64,000 nucleotides of DNA, taken from assembly GCA_021018995.1 (NCBI GenBank), contig CM037598.1:64064671-64128670 (forward strand), in the 5' to 3' direction. Both the position numbers and the translations under genes were made by a program. The notes under the pieces were generated by a model. The model had not been told where the DNA came from. It made no database searches and saw nothing but the letters and a program-made list of their open reading frames with translations. Shown piece by piece: positions 36,501 to 48,815 of this stretch (positions within the stretch are counted from its first letter, which is position 1; each line of letters opens with the position of its first letter). Source of the DNA: Chloranthus sessilifolius. Its lineage: Eukaryota > Streptophyta > Magnoliopsida > Chloranthales > Chloranthaceae.

Positions 36501-39225
36501 TGGTGTGGTAATTCAAACTATAAATGTTTCTCACATGTTGACCAAATTGTTTATTGGGAACCCAAAAATTTGTAGCAATCCATTTTTCTAAATCTTTATG
36601 AAGTAGTATAATACGCCAATATTTTTAGAAATAATATTTATTTCCTAAGCTCAACATTTTTAGGGATCGCCATTCATGGAGACTGATATATGAAAATGCA
36701 AGCTTTTGAGCGGATTATGTTTAAAATCTCATTTAAGTTTTGGTGTCCATTAATCCTGATATTTACCAATAAGCTTAAGTTTGAATTTACAATAATACAA
36801 TTTTATTTTACTCAAATAAAAAACTTCCTTAAAATTAGGATAACCAATAAAAAATAGTTCTTTAACCCCATATAAGAACATTTACAAAAAGTCCTCCGAA
36901 TACCCTCTATATTCTATATTAAAAGTCAGTGCACCAACAATGAGTCATAGAAAAATACAAATATGTGATTCTACTACTCCTCATTTCAAATGGGTGGATT
37001 GCCTCTGATTTAAATATTGTAATAAAATGTTAATTTTCCAAAAACAGATGTATTTAGCAAGTTCAAAGATAATGAAGGCAACTTCAAGGAAAGCTTAACC
37101 ACCGATGTCGAGGGCTTGTTGTGTCTATATGAAGCTGCGCATTTTGGTTTGCGAGGAGAAGATATACTAGATAATGCCCTAAAATTCACACGCACGCACT
37201 TGAAGTGCATTATAAGCGATCTAAGCTTTCCTCTTTCAATGAAAGTAGAAAATGCCCTCGAGCTACCACTCCGCAAGTGCATGCCGAGGGTAGAAGCTAG
37301 GCGCTACATCTCAGTCTATCAAGATGACAAGGAAAGGAATAATGTGATACTCGAGCTCGCAAAGTTGGATTTCAATCTATTACAATCATTGCACCAGAGA
37401 GAAATAAGGGACATGTCAAGGTAAATTTTCTTATTCACACGCCCTTTAGCTGAGGACAAAAAATAAAAATTTCAAACAAGTTATGCTTGTTTTATTTGGT
37501 TCAACTAGAAGTTCATCATTGGCATATGTTTAGCCAAAGATAACACCTATGAAGGATTGGAGTCTTCTAGCAGGTGCACATAAGCATCAATATTAGAGTG
37601 CATGCATTAGATGATTCAAATCTCCCAATGAAGTGATTTTGGGGCCATGGTAGCTAGCAATTTAAGTTGCCACTTTGATGCCCTGGATTGTGTAAAATTT
37701 GTGTAACCTGGCATATAGGTGAAGCAGTCACATCATGCCCCATGATGAAACAGAGTGTTTACCCCTACTTTCTCCTTTCCTATATTGTTATTAATACATG
37801 AAAGCCTTTCGTAGGTGGCGGAATGACATAGAGTTTCATAGAACTTTACCATTCGCTAGAGATCGATTGGTGGAATGCTACTTTTGGATGCTAGGGGTGT
37901 ATTATGAACCACAATACTCTCAAGCTCGAATTTTCATGACAAAAATTATTTCCCTAATATCTTATATGGATGACATTTATGATGTACACGGTACAATCGA
38001 CGAGCTCGAATTATTTAATGATGCGATCCAAAGGTTTGCATTGATACGATATGGCTCATTCATAACTTTTGCCATTCTTCATCTTTTTCAGTAACAATGG
38101 TAATGTGAATCTTATGTTATAAATATGGGGTTGAGTGGTTAACTTACAGGTGGGAGGTTGCGGCCGCTGAAAATCTACCCGAGTACGCCAAAGTGTATTT
38201 TCGTGGGCTCTTAAATACTTGCAGCCAAATGGGGGATGTCTTAACATCAAAACAGAAGTCGTACCGTATACCTCATTTAAAGGACGCAGTATGTATATTT
38301 ATATTTTGTATAGTGGGTCTATAAATCAGACAAATGGGCAAAAACTTCAAAATGTTCAAGAAAAAGTAGCAGAAATAGTAATAACAAAATAAAAAATTGT
38401 ATAAATATAAAATCATTTTTAAAAAGCCATGATTTGCTTAATAAGTACTTAATTAATCGTGATTTAATCATCTCATTCATGACTGCAATTCAAAAAGAAG
38501 TGACTAAAATTGGATTTTTTTCATTTTACAAATAAGTCGTGTTTTGCTAATTGGTGACAATCATCTAGTGGAAAAATGGGCTACGATTTCAAAGCTACAA
38601 ATAGAGCTTACCTTTGATCTCCATATAGTGGGACGGTGAGGGCTTGAACTTTGGCCTAAGGTGGGTTCACGAACACCAAATGAGAAAATTGGTTTTAGTC
38701 CGATCTTCTGTTGTCTAAGTGATCAAAACTCATAAGCCACACAACTATCTATGAGCTTGCAAATGAGTGAATGTTCACTTTTGACTTTTCACTGACGCTA
38801 AAAAATGTAAGTTAAAATACTGACGTTGGTAATTTAAGATTGCCCCAAGCGCCACTGGCGGCGCCTGGGTCAATCAGCTAATACAAAGTCACCAGCTAAT
38901 ATCGATAGTGTTATGTTTTGGATTCTCCCAGATTAAAGCATTATCGGGCGCCTACTTTGTGGAAGCTAAGTGGTACAATGAAGGGTATGCTCCAACGATG
39001 GAAGAGAATATGAGCAATGCATTAATATCGTGTGGCTACGTAGCCAATGCTCACTGTCGGCGCTTTGGTAGGGATGGGAGATATAGCAACGAAGGAAGCC
39101 TTTGATTGGATGATGAGTAGACCCAGAATCGTTATGGCGTCATCTGAAATCAACCGTTTGATAGATGATATGGTGTCAGGAAAGGTATAAAACTGCTTGC
39201 CCACACTTGGATACATATATTTACA

Positions 39226-39292
<67 letters not shown>

Positions 39293-40525
39293 GGTTAGAA
39301 TAGATGGATGATCCATTCATTGGAATCAGCTGGAGTCTACATCGCACCCATCCAAGGGATCGGGTGCCACAACAACAAGCCCAAGTAATGTTGGGACCAT
39401 TTAAAAAAAACAAAAAAATAAAAAAGAATCCGGTGCATTTCAACCATTCAAAAGGCAGTCAATATTCACAAAATTGGTTTGCCAGGCATTAGGTAAACTT
39501 TGACAATCATTTTGGTGTTTAAAAAGTCATCAAAAAGTTTTTTTCTATATCATGCCATGTGGCATGTGACCCAGAATAGGTGTTGTTTTGGGATCACATG
39601 TCACTATAACTGTGATCTTGGGAACGAACACGAGTTTCCTTCATGTGTTTGAACACATATGTCCCTTTCGTTATATAAAATTTTAGTGGGGGCAAGAGAT
39701 GGTTTGTTTTACCATAAATTTGGAGGCTTGTGTATAACCAAAGGAGGTATAAGAAGCCCCTATTCTGTACTCAGAAGTTATATGGGCTAGTGAATATTTT
39801 TCATGAAGTACCATGTGAAATGATGGACATGATGAAAAGAACTGGTGGGTGACTTTAGAAGAAAAAACTCTCTTATGTGTAATTGAAAGCACTCAAACCT
39901 TGTTGATATGGTCCGCGAACTATTGATTTGGTGGTTTACATGGTAACCTTTGTTTTAAAGGTGTTAGCCCCTGTTGAATCCCACAGATCATAGATCGCCT
40001 TCCTCGTATAACTCAGTACATTTGGTGATAATTAATGCCACAAGTTCAAATCAGTGACCCACTTCCAGTCTTTTATGAACTAATTTGTCACTCGATACCA
40101 ACTCCTATACAATATACAGAGGGTGTTTAAACTGAGCGAAGCCTATTTACACATTGCTAATTCAACTCTCACTATTATTTAAGATACATTGCTTTTGGGT
40201 CTTCTTCCTTCTCCATTTATAATACTTGCAGAGAGAGAAAGAGATTGGGCAGGTTGCTACCTCTCTAGAATTATACATGAGGGAACATGGACTCACTGAG
40301 GACGAGGCATGCGAGAAGTTTCAAGAAATGATTGGAAATGCGTGGAAAGATATAACCAAAGAATTCTTAAAACCGATTCCAGCAGACGTGCATCTTCTCA
40401 TGATACCTCTCAATTTTGCACGTGTAATTCAAATCTTGTACAAGGATGGAGACGCATATACGGAATCAATGCATAAGACAAAAGATTACATCACTTCTCT
40501 GCTTGTTAATTCTATCCCTATTTGA
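26687..40525 (+). CDS. Terpene synthase, TPS-a type (probable sesquiterpene synthase), seven exons, one frameshift
   Basis: Terpene cyclases of this clade convert farnesyl diphosphate to sesquiterpenes in the cytosol. Exons fitted to GT-AG sites and the family: 26687-26827, 35807-36068, 37048-37420, 37815-38033, 38150-38288, 38932-39184 and 40232-40525, about 559 codons, the usual TPS-a length and seven-exon pattern. Phases agree at every junction. Exon 1 has the RR(x)8W motif ([11 protein letters not shown], from residue 24) and no transit peptide, which points to the cytosol. Exon 2 has [12 protein letters not shown] and [11 protein letters not shown]. Exon 4 has RDR (274-276) and the Mg-binding DDIYD (311-315). 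The NSE/DTE site DDMVSGKRE spans the exon 6/7 junction. The protein ends NSIPI. Oddities: intron 1 is about 9 kb. In exon 6 one extra base near 39045 breaks the frame between CGYVA and [13 protein letters not shown], leading to a TGA at 39103-39105. The gene is either a recent pseudogene or carries a sequencing error. The product cannot be predicted. Confidence 0.88.
27367..27445. repeat. (CA)n followed by (TA)n microsatellite
   Basis: A CA dinucleotide run passes directly into a TA run. The foldback element starts at its right edge, and another TA run (29168-29190) closes the pair on the far side. Confidence 0.95.
27446..28423. mobile_element. Foldback-type element with long inverted ends, copy 1
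   Basis: The left end GAGAAATTTACCGGATCGAC and the right end (complement) GGGAAATTTACCAGATCAAC continue inverted for well over 90 bp (GTCAGATACACC, CATTTTCAGCTAGCACAAAA, GACACGAAAA, GGCGATATCGCC). The interior is filled with CGATGGCGACTCTTAAAACA words in both directions, so nearly all of it can pair. No coding sequence is present. Confidence 0.75.
28424..29169. mobile_element. Foldback-type element, copy 2, joined to copy 1
   Basis: It repeats the inner left arm (ACTTTTCTATATTTATGCGG, GACACGAAAAAAAGGCGATA) and the full right arm of copy 1, with the same CGATGGCGACTCTTAAAACA words inside. The outermost left terminus is absent, so it abuts the right end of copy 1 and the two may share one insertion site in a TA run. 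Confidence 0.65.
29170..30558. other. Intron stretch with microsatellites and dispersed-repeat pieces
   Basis: It contains (TA)n followed by (GA)n at 29980-30055, a second TA/GA pair at 30114-30145 and (CT)n(AT)n at 30482-30548. Pieces reading CATGTGTCATGTGACAT and TTTTGGGTGCTACCTGGAGC recur near 27085, 30995 and 34180, so they belong to a dispersed repeat. Two words from 29690 recur near 29905 (TTAACAAAAGGAAAAATT). No gene. Confidence 0.55.
30559..30676. mobile_element. CACTA MITE, worn left end
   Basis: The order TTGCTATTAGTACTGTCGCT, TGCTGCTATTAGTCCTGTCG, AATGCCTTAATAGCAAGTGC matches the intact MITE at 33578-33730, and it ends TTTTTTTAGTG. Confidence 0.7.
30677..31938. other. Intron stretch without recognised element
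   Basis: Contains the dispersed words noted above (GGGTGCCATGTGGAGC), a short (AT)n run at 31048-31064 and a patch near 31330-31500 resembling decayed dispersed repeat. No exon is expected here between exons 1 and 2. Confidence 0.4.
31944..33495 (-). mobile_element. Solo LTR of a Tat/Ogre-like element, 1.55 kb
   Basis: On the minus strand it starts TGTTGACACCCAAATTTGGC, the typical start of Tat/Ogre LTRs, and ends CACGATTGCACA. A perfect 5-bp duplication TTTCC flanks it (31939-31943 and 33496-33500). No internal sequence remains. It contains the same blocks as the LTR pieces at 6937-7691 and 44824-46699. It lies antisense to the terpene synthase in intron 1. Confidence 0.92.
33578..33730. 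mobile_element. CACTA MITE, 153 bp, complete
   Basis: Starts CACTATAAAAAATAAGAC, ends TTATTTTTGTAGTG, and a perfect 3-bp duplication TGA flanks it. Inside, CTGCYGCTATTAGTC words alternate. It is the best-preserved member of the window's CACTA MITEs and shares its termini with the Pack-CACTA. Confidence 0.88.
33745..33830. repeat. Short tandem repeat, 36-bp unit
   Basis: GAAATGTGAACATCTCTGAC is followed by ATGACTTGAG or ATGAGTTGAG in two adjacent units. Confidence 0.75.
34380..34690. repeat. Dispersed plant repeat with GATGTGGGACT motif
   Basis: The words AACTCAACCTCTCAAAATCG, AGGTGAGGATTGC, GGCGATGTGGGACTATC and ACTCCCCCTCACGTG form a combination that I recall from many plant introns and spacers. 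Its class is not certain to me. Confidence 0.45.
35440..35590 (-). pseudogene. LINE RNase H-like fragment
   Basis: The minus strand gives [20 protein letters not shown] and [10 protein letters not shown], the pattern of the C-terminal RNase H (REx NxxADxLAK) of plant LINEs. Only this piece remains; it is antisense in intron 1 of the terpene synthase, about 220 bp before exon 2. Confidence 0.6.
39226..39287. repeat. (AT)n microsatellite in intron 6 of the terpene synthase
   Basis: A TA dinucleotide run starting about 40 bp after the exon 6 donor. Confidence 0.95.
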
Positions 40526-40699
40526 GAATACGATCGGAGGCTACTACCTTCTCAGTAAGCTAAATAGGGAGAAATAAGGAATTTCATATGATCTTCGACA
40601 TCTAGAGTATAACTTTTATGTGTGCTGTTACAGTAATAACACTATCTTTGCGTCATTATATGCTATAGATAATGTAATTGGCTTCTGATCCTCTGAAAT

Positions 40700-40705
40700 A
40701 ATAAA
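40700..40705 (+). terminator. Candidate poly(A) signal of the terpene synthase
   Basis: AATAAA lies 175 bp after the stop codon, in an AT-rich stretch that fits a plant 3' untranslated region. Confidence 0.5.
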
Positions 40706-41063
40706 TAATCTCTATTTCTCTCTCCATTTTTGTTATTAAGCTTTTTATAGGTGTTGAGTCCAGACCCTCTTTTAGTAACAAGCAAGTTTTCATTAGAAAT
40801 ACGAGGAATTAGAAGGAAGAAACAAGGGAGACAAGTTTTCTCACAAAAAAAGTGCTAATTGACATGAAACATGACTGCTTTTTTATCAATAAGTTGTGAG
40901 GTTGATCAGACCTCGCCCTTTCATTAAGAATCAAAGGAATCAACAACATACTAATTATACAAGGTAAACCAATCAAATATATACTTATATAGTAGCATGA
41001 GCTTCGACATCGTTATTACCCACGGATACTAGACAATATAATCCACTCAGAAACTAGACAAAG

Positions 41064-41690
41064 TGTAATAACTTGGATTTTCTTCAATCTATTTAATGGT
41101 GTTAGATGTTGTTTTGCACGATGCACGGTGTTAGGGCTCCACACCAGAACCTACCCTATTTTAGAAAACCCTATTTATGTTACCTAACTCCTTTTATCAT
41201 TTTCATCTTTTAAGAAAACCTAGCCGTACCCAAATTCTTTTCTATTCTTCTCTTAAGAAACCCTAGTTGTAACCACTTTTTCTCAACTCACTTCTTCCCA
41301 AAACTCTCCAATCACTTCTCTCAAAACTCTCATGTGTTCCTCTACAAGAACCACCGCGAGTTATTTCTACCGTCAAGATCGAAGATGAAGGAATAGATGA
41401 AATCTCGGACGAACCATTGCGTTCGACATCGATCTCCTCAACCCTAATTGCCATGGATTTACCGATCACGCTTCAACAGGTGGGTACCCATTAATCCATC
41501 CATTCTATACTTCTCAGATCCCGTCACGTATGGTACATTCGATCGCGTATCGACAAACTAAATAAATGAACCCCTATATTTCTATTCATATAAAGATCGT
41601 TCTAAAGAAGAATGAGATGGCTAGCCCTAGCCAATAATTCTATTTTACTTGGAAATCTTATTTCAATTATTTTCTTTTCGGTTAGGGAGA
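41064..41690 (+). mobile_element. LTR-like piece
   Basis: It starts TGTAATAACTTGGATTTTC, the kind of start seen in some chromovirus-type Ty3 LTRs, and continues with a leader-like run of AACCCTAG, CCACCGCGAG and AATCTCGGACG. It meets the gag fragment of the next element at about 41690. No partner LTR or target duplication is seen. Confidence 0.35.
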
Positions 41691-44600
41691 AAGGAAAGAG
41701 TCTTAACCTAGTGGCCTCTAATCCCAAACCAGCAATAGAGAATGTCGTGCACAGGGTCAAGAATTGGTCAATGTGCTTGTAAGGGTCCTCCTTGCTAAGC
41801 CCATGGAAAGAGGGAAGCATTTGGATGATGGAGGTTTTAATCTCATAGTTTTCCTGAACATCTGGGAATTGAACGCTGAATGGAGAATTATAATCATCAG
41901 GAGCATTCAATTCCTTCAATGTTTTGGGTTGCTCTTCACCCATGTCTGCTGTCTCAATTTCAGTAGGGGGCTCGACTGTGGTGTGTCTGTGCCTTCTCGA
42001 TCTTCTACCCCTTTCTATCTCAGGGTTAGGAGGCTCTAATGTAGGACTGAGGGATCTCCTTCCTAACATGCACACACACCAACAGTAGGGAGACTACTCG
42101 CAGACACATTGCACTTAACAAAATTATAACTATCCTAATCAACTGCTATGAAATTTTTAAAAGATAAATAGACTGAGTTTTTGAGGGTTAGACAAGTGCA
42201 AACAGAGGTAGCTAGACTCCCAGTGAAATTCTACTCTCCTTCTTTGCTACTGTCCAGATCTGCAAGAAAAATTTCAAATGTAAATCAATAGTATCAATTA
42301 TTCACAAGCAGAATAAAGAATACAAAAATCTTGGGTCTACTAATAGATCAAGATTCCCCGACATCGGCGCCAAAAACTTGTCAAAGTATTTTGTTTGCCT
42401 GCTAGTGACTTTATTGGAAATGGTGATAAGAATTGGGTTAGTGAAAATCAAAGGTGGATTAAAAATACAAGGACACGCAAATCTGAGACTGTTGTAGCAA
42501 GTTTTAATAAGTAAGAGTTTGTCCCACAGGGAAAGTTGATCTAAAGGTCCAAGGGAGCTATCTTTAGTAGGCCCTCTAGATCTAGCTACAGATCTGGCAA
42601 TCCTAAATGGAAGGGATTTATGGTCACTATAGTCTAAATCCTAAGGTAACTTAATGCCTAAATTACAGAAAGGGTTGAGAAGAGTGATGGAGTGTGAGAA
42701 AATAAATATAAAAGGGTGAGAAGTATGCTATTAGGTACAGATCTGATGGGTCTTATAACTCAGACTCAGATCTGCTGCTATAGAAATCTTGTCCAATGGC
42801 TACATTATCACCAAAGAGGAGAAAGGATCCAACTCACCCCTGTACCATGATCCAATCCCTTATGGCTATAACCTGTCCACTTAAATGGTCACAGACTATC
42901 CAATAGGGGAACCACAATCCAGAGATGGGTCAGAACAAGTTTATCATTAGAGGCACTGCTTCATTCAGGCTACAAGCTCAAGAATCCATAGGAACCACAA
43001 CCTCTAAAGTTCTGTGTGTGGGGCTAGGCCTACAACGTGCACTAGCCTGGACATACAGAACCAGCAAGAGTTTGAGTACTAACTTTTAAGCTTGTCTGTT
43101 CCCTGCTTTAGAAAGACAGCAGTGATCCAGTCACAAGCCTACAATCTCTACAGCCAGATCAAATCTGCCATCTGATGGTGGGTCTATACAAATACAGGGG
43201 AGTCTGTCTCTGCACAATCTCTCACAAGGCTACAAGCACAAGCGCAGAGAAGAAGAATCTGTCTTAGATCTGTGGATTGGCCTCACCCTAGGGCTATAAT
43301 CTGTCGACTTGAATGGTCACAGACTATCCACAGAGGCTATCCTCCTCACAGAGGTCTAAGACAAAACAAGAACATTGCTGCCGCCACCATGTTCACAAGG
43401 CTACTAGCTCAAGCTCCCATGGGGATTCAGATTTAGTAGGTCCTGTGGTGGGGCTAGGCCTGCAATGTGCCTAACTTGGACACACAGGTCACTTAAATCT
43501 AAGTAAAACCTTAAAGACAATCCTCCATCGCTTACAGTACAATTTAGCAATGGAGGATCTCAAGGCAGCATCCTTGTACAGAACAACTCACAAAATACCA
43601 ATCCCATACATGCAATAGATCCTATTACAAAATTTCATTAAAACTATACCAAATAAACATACAAAGGCATAGCCAGTAAGTGCTAGATTATGGAGAGAAG
43701 GAAAAAGGAAAAAGAAACCTCCTAAACCCTAACCTTAGCCTACTGTAATTCTACAGTCGGTTTCAAGGAGTACAAAAGTCAAGTTCAAGTCCTTTGAACC
43801 TAAGCTAGGCTTAGGCTTATATAGCAGTCGGCTCTCTGTGAATTAGGGTTAGGAAAACCCTAATTTATCAATGCTAACATGGCCCATTTCTGTTCCTTAG
43901 ATGCCTCAGGGTGCGTACATGAAGATTGGAGCATTGGAGTGCATGCCCTAATTGCTGGAAGTTCCCAGATTACCCCTACAGAAGTGGGGAGAAGTTAAGA
44001 ACTTGAGCCTCGCTAGGTAGAAAGGCTTTCCAGGTCTTATCGCGTGAGAGAATTGGCGTCGCGAGGTTGCTTTGACTTGAAGCTCTTGCAGTCCCAGGGT
44101 TGGTACATTGGTCATAACGGGGATGCTCTGGTCGTCGTGGGATTGGTCTTTCCATTTGAATGGCGCAGGAATTACGCGCGCAGTTCGTTCCTTGATTAAT
44201 CCCGCAGCGATCCTCGTGAAGAAAACAATGTACATGGGCTTTTGGATCGCGTGAGCAGTTCCTTGAAAGTTTGTATCCCGCGGCAACTGCGCGACAGCTG
44301 CGCACAGGAATGCCTAGAGCTCTCTCTATTCAGTGAATCGCGCGAAAGTTGAAGACTCATCTCTTGAGCTATGCGAGACTGCGCGAGTGCTTCGCGAGCG
44401 CTTAAGACTGAACCTCGCAAGAACCACATGAAGTATGCTTTTTGCTCCCTGCTGACATCCATCTGCACGCGAACGGCGCGAGGACTGCGTGACCAGTTGG
44501 TGTGCTCCCTTCAGAAGCCCGCGACAACTGCGTGACACATTCTTTCTGGTTCAAATGAGCCCTGCGACATCTGCGTGAGGCATTCTTCTTGATTTATTTT

Positions 44601-44823
44601 TGTTTTGCTGTCCCTATGCTGTAGCCAATTCTCTGTCTGGGTTCAACCTTCTTTCTTTTGAGGAACTTCTGGGGCAACAGTAGGCTTTTTGGTATGGTTA
44701 GGGCTTATTTGTAGTTGCTGCTTATTACCTATAGGATAGGCTTAAAACATATTTATTAAATGATTAAGGGTCTAACAGAGATTAATTTAAGGGGTGAAAA
44801 GTGGTACTTTTCAGGTCTTAACA
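41690..44823 (-). mobile_element. Athila-like Ty3 LTR retrotransposon fossil: LTR, primer site and start of gag
   Basis: Read on the minus strand: LTR 44823-42379 (2.45 kb, starts TGTTAAGACCTGAAAAGTAC, ends with CA directly before AGTTTTTGGCGCC), primer-binding site 42372-42355 (close match to the tRNA-Asp complement), leader, then the start of gag (42075 to about 41690) with QFPDVQENYEIK, IIQMLPSFHGLSKEDPYKHI and LRLFPFSL. The rest of the element is absent. It is broken. The LTR carries GC-rich words (GCGCGAG, CGCGAG) and the conserved TTGTCCCACAGGG. Its LTR start lies directly against Tat-like LTR sequence. Confidence 0.8.
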
Positions 44824-46699
44824 TGCCCCTCCGTTCCTATAGAAAATTCGGCAGCATAATGGCACAAATGTGAGGATGAAGGAACAATTGAGAAGGTAGG
44901 AGAGGAGAGAGGAGAGCCGGAGTTCTCGGGCCCTTATTGCACCGCTATGGAGCCTTGCACTGGCTTGCTTCGGTGAGCTTTTGATGGCTTGTATAGCTTT
45001 GTCATGGATTCAAACTCCTAGGGTGGATAGCTAAGAGGTAGAGAGGGGAGGCTAGGGGGCAGCACACACGTAAACTAAAACTTTTAGGTGAAAGGCTAAG
45101 GTTTTTAGAAGGTTTGAAAGTTCTGGAATTTGAATTAAATGGTACACTAGGGGAGAGAGAAGGGAATCCTTAATCTCTTTTTTGCAAATTTTTTCAAGCC
45201 TTTGTAAAGGGAGGGGTGCCTCTCTATTTATAGGAAAAAGAAAGGTTAGGAGGTTATTTAGAGGCTAAATTGGATTAGTAATTAGGTAATCTACCCATCT
45301 ATGGTTTCCTAGGGTTTTTGGAGCCTTGAAAAGTGTGAAGTGATGCTCCAATGGTGGACGATGTGGTGGGGCTTTAAACCACTTAAGGGGTTGCAAATAG
45401 ATAGTAAATGGGTGCAACAGAACTAGCAAAACACACTCTAAAGGTCAAGATGGTCAACAAGTCAAACCCCAATCTCAAAATTTGAGGTAAAACCCCCAAT
45501 TACTATTCCTAAGCCTGGCGCAACTAATAGATGCGCCAAGCTTAGGTACAGTAAAATAGTACTCAACAGGGTTTTGGGAAGTTGCAAGCTCGTGGGGGGG
45601 ACCCACATATAGCTGGCGGAACTATTAGTTGCGCCAAGTCATTTATGGGGATAAATGGCTTGGCACAAGTAATAATTGTGCCAAATCCCAAAGGGAAACT
45701 TAGCCAATTTATAATTTTGCCCCTATGCCTCGGAACGCGTTATCTTCTCGTATATAGCTCCGATTGAGGTGATTCTTAGTTTGTTGGAAAGCTGAGGACT
45801 TCTTCTTTTTAATGATATATGATTAGATCATAGTAGAAGGTCCCAGCTAGTTTTGATGTACCCCTCTTTATCCATTGCTCGGGAAAGTTAGGTTTAAGTC
45901 CGAAAGGGTTTCTAAGGGTCGAGATGGGTTTCTAAGGGTTCGGGAAAGTTCCTAAGGGATCTGGGGTGTTTCTTAAGGGTTTGAGATGGCTCTTAAGGTT
46001 TCAGGAAGGTTCCTAAGGGTTCCACACATGTCATCAAAAGCTCGAAGATGCCCCTCTTTGGTATCCAATCACTAATGATAGAATGCTAAAGAAAAGAGAC
46101 ATTCAAAGAGGCCCAAGGCATTACTGACCGGTCCGCTGCATTTATAATGAACTTTAAACATCAGATGGGTATCATGGTGAGAAAATGAGAGCCATGTATA
46201 TCATAAAAAATGGTCATTTCTCAAGGCAATTGGTCCCTAAGCGCTTAGCGACATTACTGGGTATAATCGAGGTGGAATGAGTTGCGAAAGCCCAATAGCT
46301 GAGAAAAATGATCGCTTCTCGAGATGATTTGAAGGAGCTTGATGTTCAAGATTCATTCTGAATACGCTTTGTAAGTAAGGAGGGTGATCGACCCATATTC
46401 AAAGATAGGCGTAAAGCAAGTACGCAAGGTTCCACAGTTTGTATCCAATCATATAAGGCATTGACTACCTTATCGGACTGGTCACGGGTGCCCCTGGTTG
46501 AAACAGGGTTCGAGGTCTTTGGACGAACCCATTGATCTCGAAGTTTATTTAGCACAACTACCCGAGCGGAACAAATAGACGTCGCAACAATTTTTGAGAG
46601 TACGTGCTCCTTTTTGATAATGTGCCTTGGATCAACATGACCTAGAGCATTCAACTTTAAATAACACTGAACAGATCCGGCCAAAATTGGGTGCCCACC
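44824..46699 (-). mobile_element. Tat-like LTR piece (3' LTR of the fossil at right)
   Basis: At 46699 the minus strand starts like the solo LTR (GGTGGGCACCCAATTTTGGC against TGTTGACACCCAAATTTGGC). Further on it shares the repeated (C)CCTTAGGAA/CTAAGGGTT words, the inverted GGCGCAACTAATAG words and the promoter-leader block with CCTCTCTATTTATAG. It stops at 44824 where the Athila-like LTR begins. Confidence 0.65.
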
Positions 46700-48554
46700 G
46701 AAGGGGACACCTAATGTTGGTCTCTACTGATAATGATCTTATAAATCATTTAACTATGTATAAACATGAACCCATTAGGGGCGATAAGCAATAAAGGCGA
46801 TGGAAGTCTCGACCCAAATCCCGCCCGAATATAATTTATGAGTACAAACGACCATCCTAAAGGATACCCAGACACATGGCCTACACTTTACAGGGATATC
46901 GTGCCAATGCAGGTTTTAAGCCTACAGAAAAATAAGGGAAATGAACCCTTCTGCATTCATGTTTGCACATAGTTGATTGATGTTTAGTTTCATTTTTAAC
47001 AGGTTGGTTTCAACCAACGATTGACCTTTTTCATAACGAAGTTACCCAGACCTCAAACCCCATAGGGCACATGCCCGAACAGTTAAACTAAGAGTCCACA
47101 CCTCTGATATAGCTCGTGATGAATCTCAAGTGAGACACTCACGTTCCTATGAATCCACAAACAGAGCGCTCATCGCAAAGATTTAGCAGTGGAGTCGACC
47201 CGATCGAAACATTGACCGTTTGATCAAGATTAACATCGTTGCTCCTACTTTAAAGTAGGATCCAAAGATCCAAGGTGAACCTTAGGCTTAGGACATTAAT
47301 ATAGCGTAGTTGCGTTGTCGATAAAATATTGACATTTTACCTTATTAAAAATGTGTATGTGTGTAGCTGTGTCTGGCGAAAGTACCACAAAAATATGGCT
47401 ATCTTTTTTTTCTTTTTTCAAAATGATTTTCTTCTCTATTTCTCTTTTGTTTTGAATTGGCCGGGCATCGGTGGTGAGATGCTTCATTTGATTTGTCCAT
47501 AGCTGAGAGATTGCCTGCTTCGAGGCTTTGGACCATTTGATATTCCTGCACATTCTCAAGAAAACGTCAGTCCCTTCTTTATTTATATAGGTAACAATAT
47601 GCATCCTAATTAATAGGGGAAGCAAACCATTGCCTACACATTTTCAATTTTCAAGGTTTATATATTTTTGGGATTTTTGTTCTTAGACTTTTTTATTCTT
47701 TTTCTTTATTTTTTGAGATGGAAGTACAATACTGTACGTATGGAAAAGAGTAGAAATATATATAATTTTTTTATTTTTAGATTTTGCTTGACTTTTTATT
47801 CTTTTTTGGCTTTTCTTCCTCTTTTTTTTGTTTGATGCTTTATCAGTGAGACGAAGTAACGGGTCCCATTTTGAGCATAGTCGAACCCGTTCATGTGATT
47901 GGACCTGAGTGAGGTTCGACAATTTTACCAAGGTCAGAACATCCATCCCTTTGGATCGAATCAACCTTTTTATCCTTACCTTGGGTCATACGTTCAACGG
48001 TGCAATCTTAAAGACACACTTGGTTGGGACCTGATTTGAGCTAACATGAGTAGCCAGGTCGAAAAATGGGTAACAGGGAGAGTAACCAAAAGGGTTTATC
48101 AAACATCAATCTTATCAATCATTTTCAAACATTTCTTTTTAATCCTTTTTTACTTACAACACCCAAAGTGGGCTCATCATGCCTGTTTTGACCCTCTTTT
48201 TACTCGTGGTGCCCTCTTGAGTTTTCACCATATCCATGGGTTTAGCTCTCTTACACCAAGTGCCCTTTTGGGTTTTCACCTAGTTCGCACAAACTCACTA
48301 TTTTTACCCGTAGCCCCCTTTCGGGTTTTCACCACGTCCATCTTACTTTGAGCTTGTATTTTTATTTTCTTTTTTCTTTTTTATTTCTTTCATTTTTTCA
48401 AAAGTCATGACATAGACGTCGATTTTGTCATAGCCTGCTAGATGGGGTTCTGTGTCGTCTCACAACTCGATTCATGTTGACTTAACAGATACTATGACTG
48501 CTTGTGAACCTAAAAAGTAGGATTTCCTCAGGTGTAGCTTGGCCATGGGTTAGG

Positions 48555-48768
48555 TTAGGATTGGAAGGTATGCTGGGTTAAAAAAGGTTTCCAAGGGGTG
48601 ATGAACGCAATCTTCTCTTGATCTGCCTCTGCCATCCTAATCTGATTATATCCTAAGAATCCGTCCATAAAAGAAAGCATCCCGTGCCTAGCAGTATTAT
48701 AGACCAAGATGTCGATGTGAGGTAATGGGAAATTGTCCTTCGGGCTCGCCCTGTTCAAATTACGAAAA

Positions 48769-48815
<47 letters not shown>

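Noticed and set aside
37010-37282. Minus-strand 90-codon frame
   Set aside because: Shadow of terpene synthase exon 3.
47296-47964. Two minus-strand frames of 109 and 93 codons
   Set aside because: Lys/Ile-rich frames in the T-rich non-coding part of the Tat-like fossil, without known motif.
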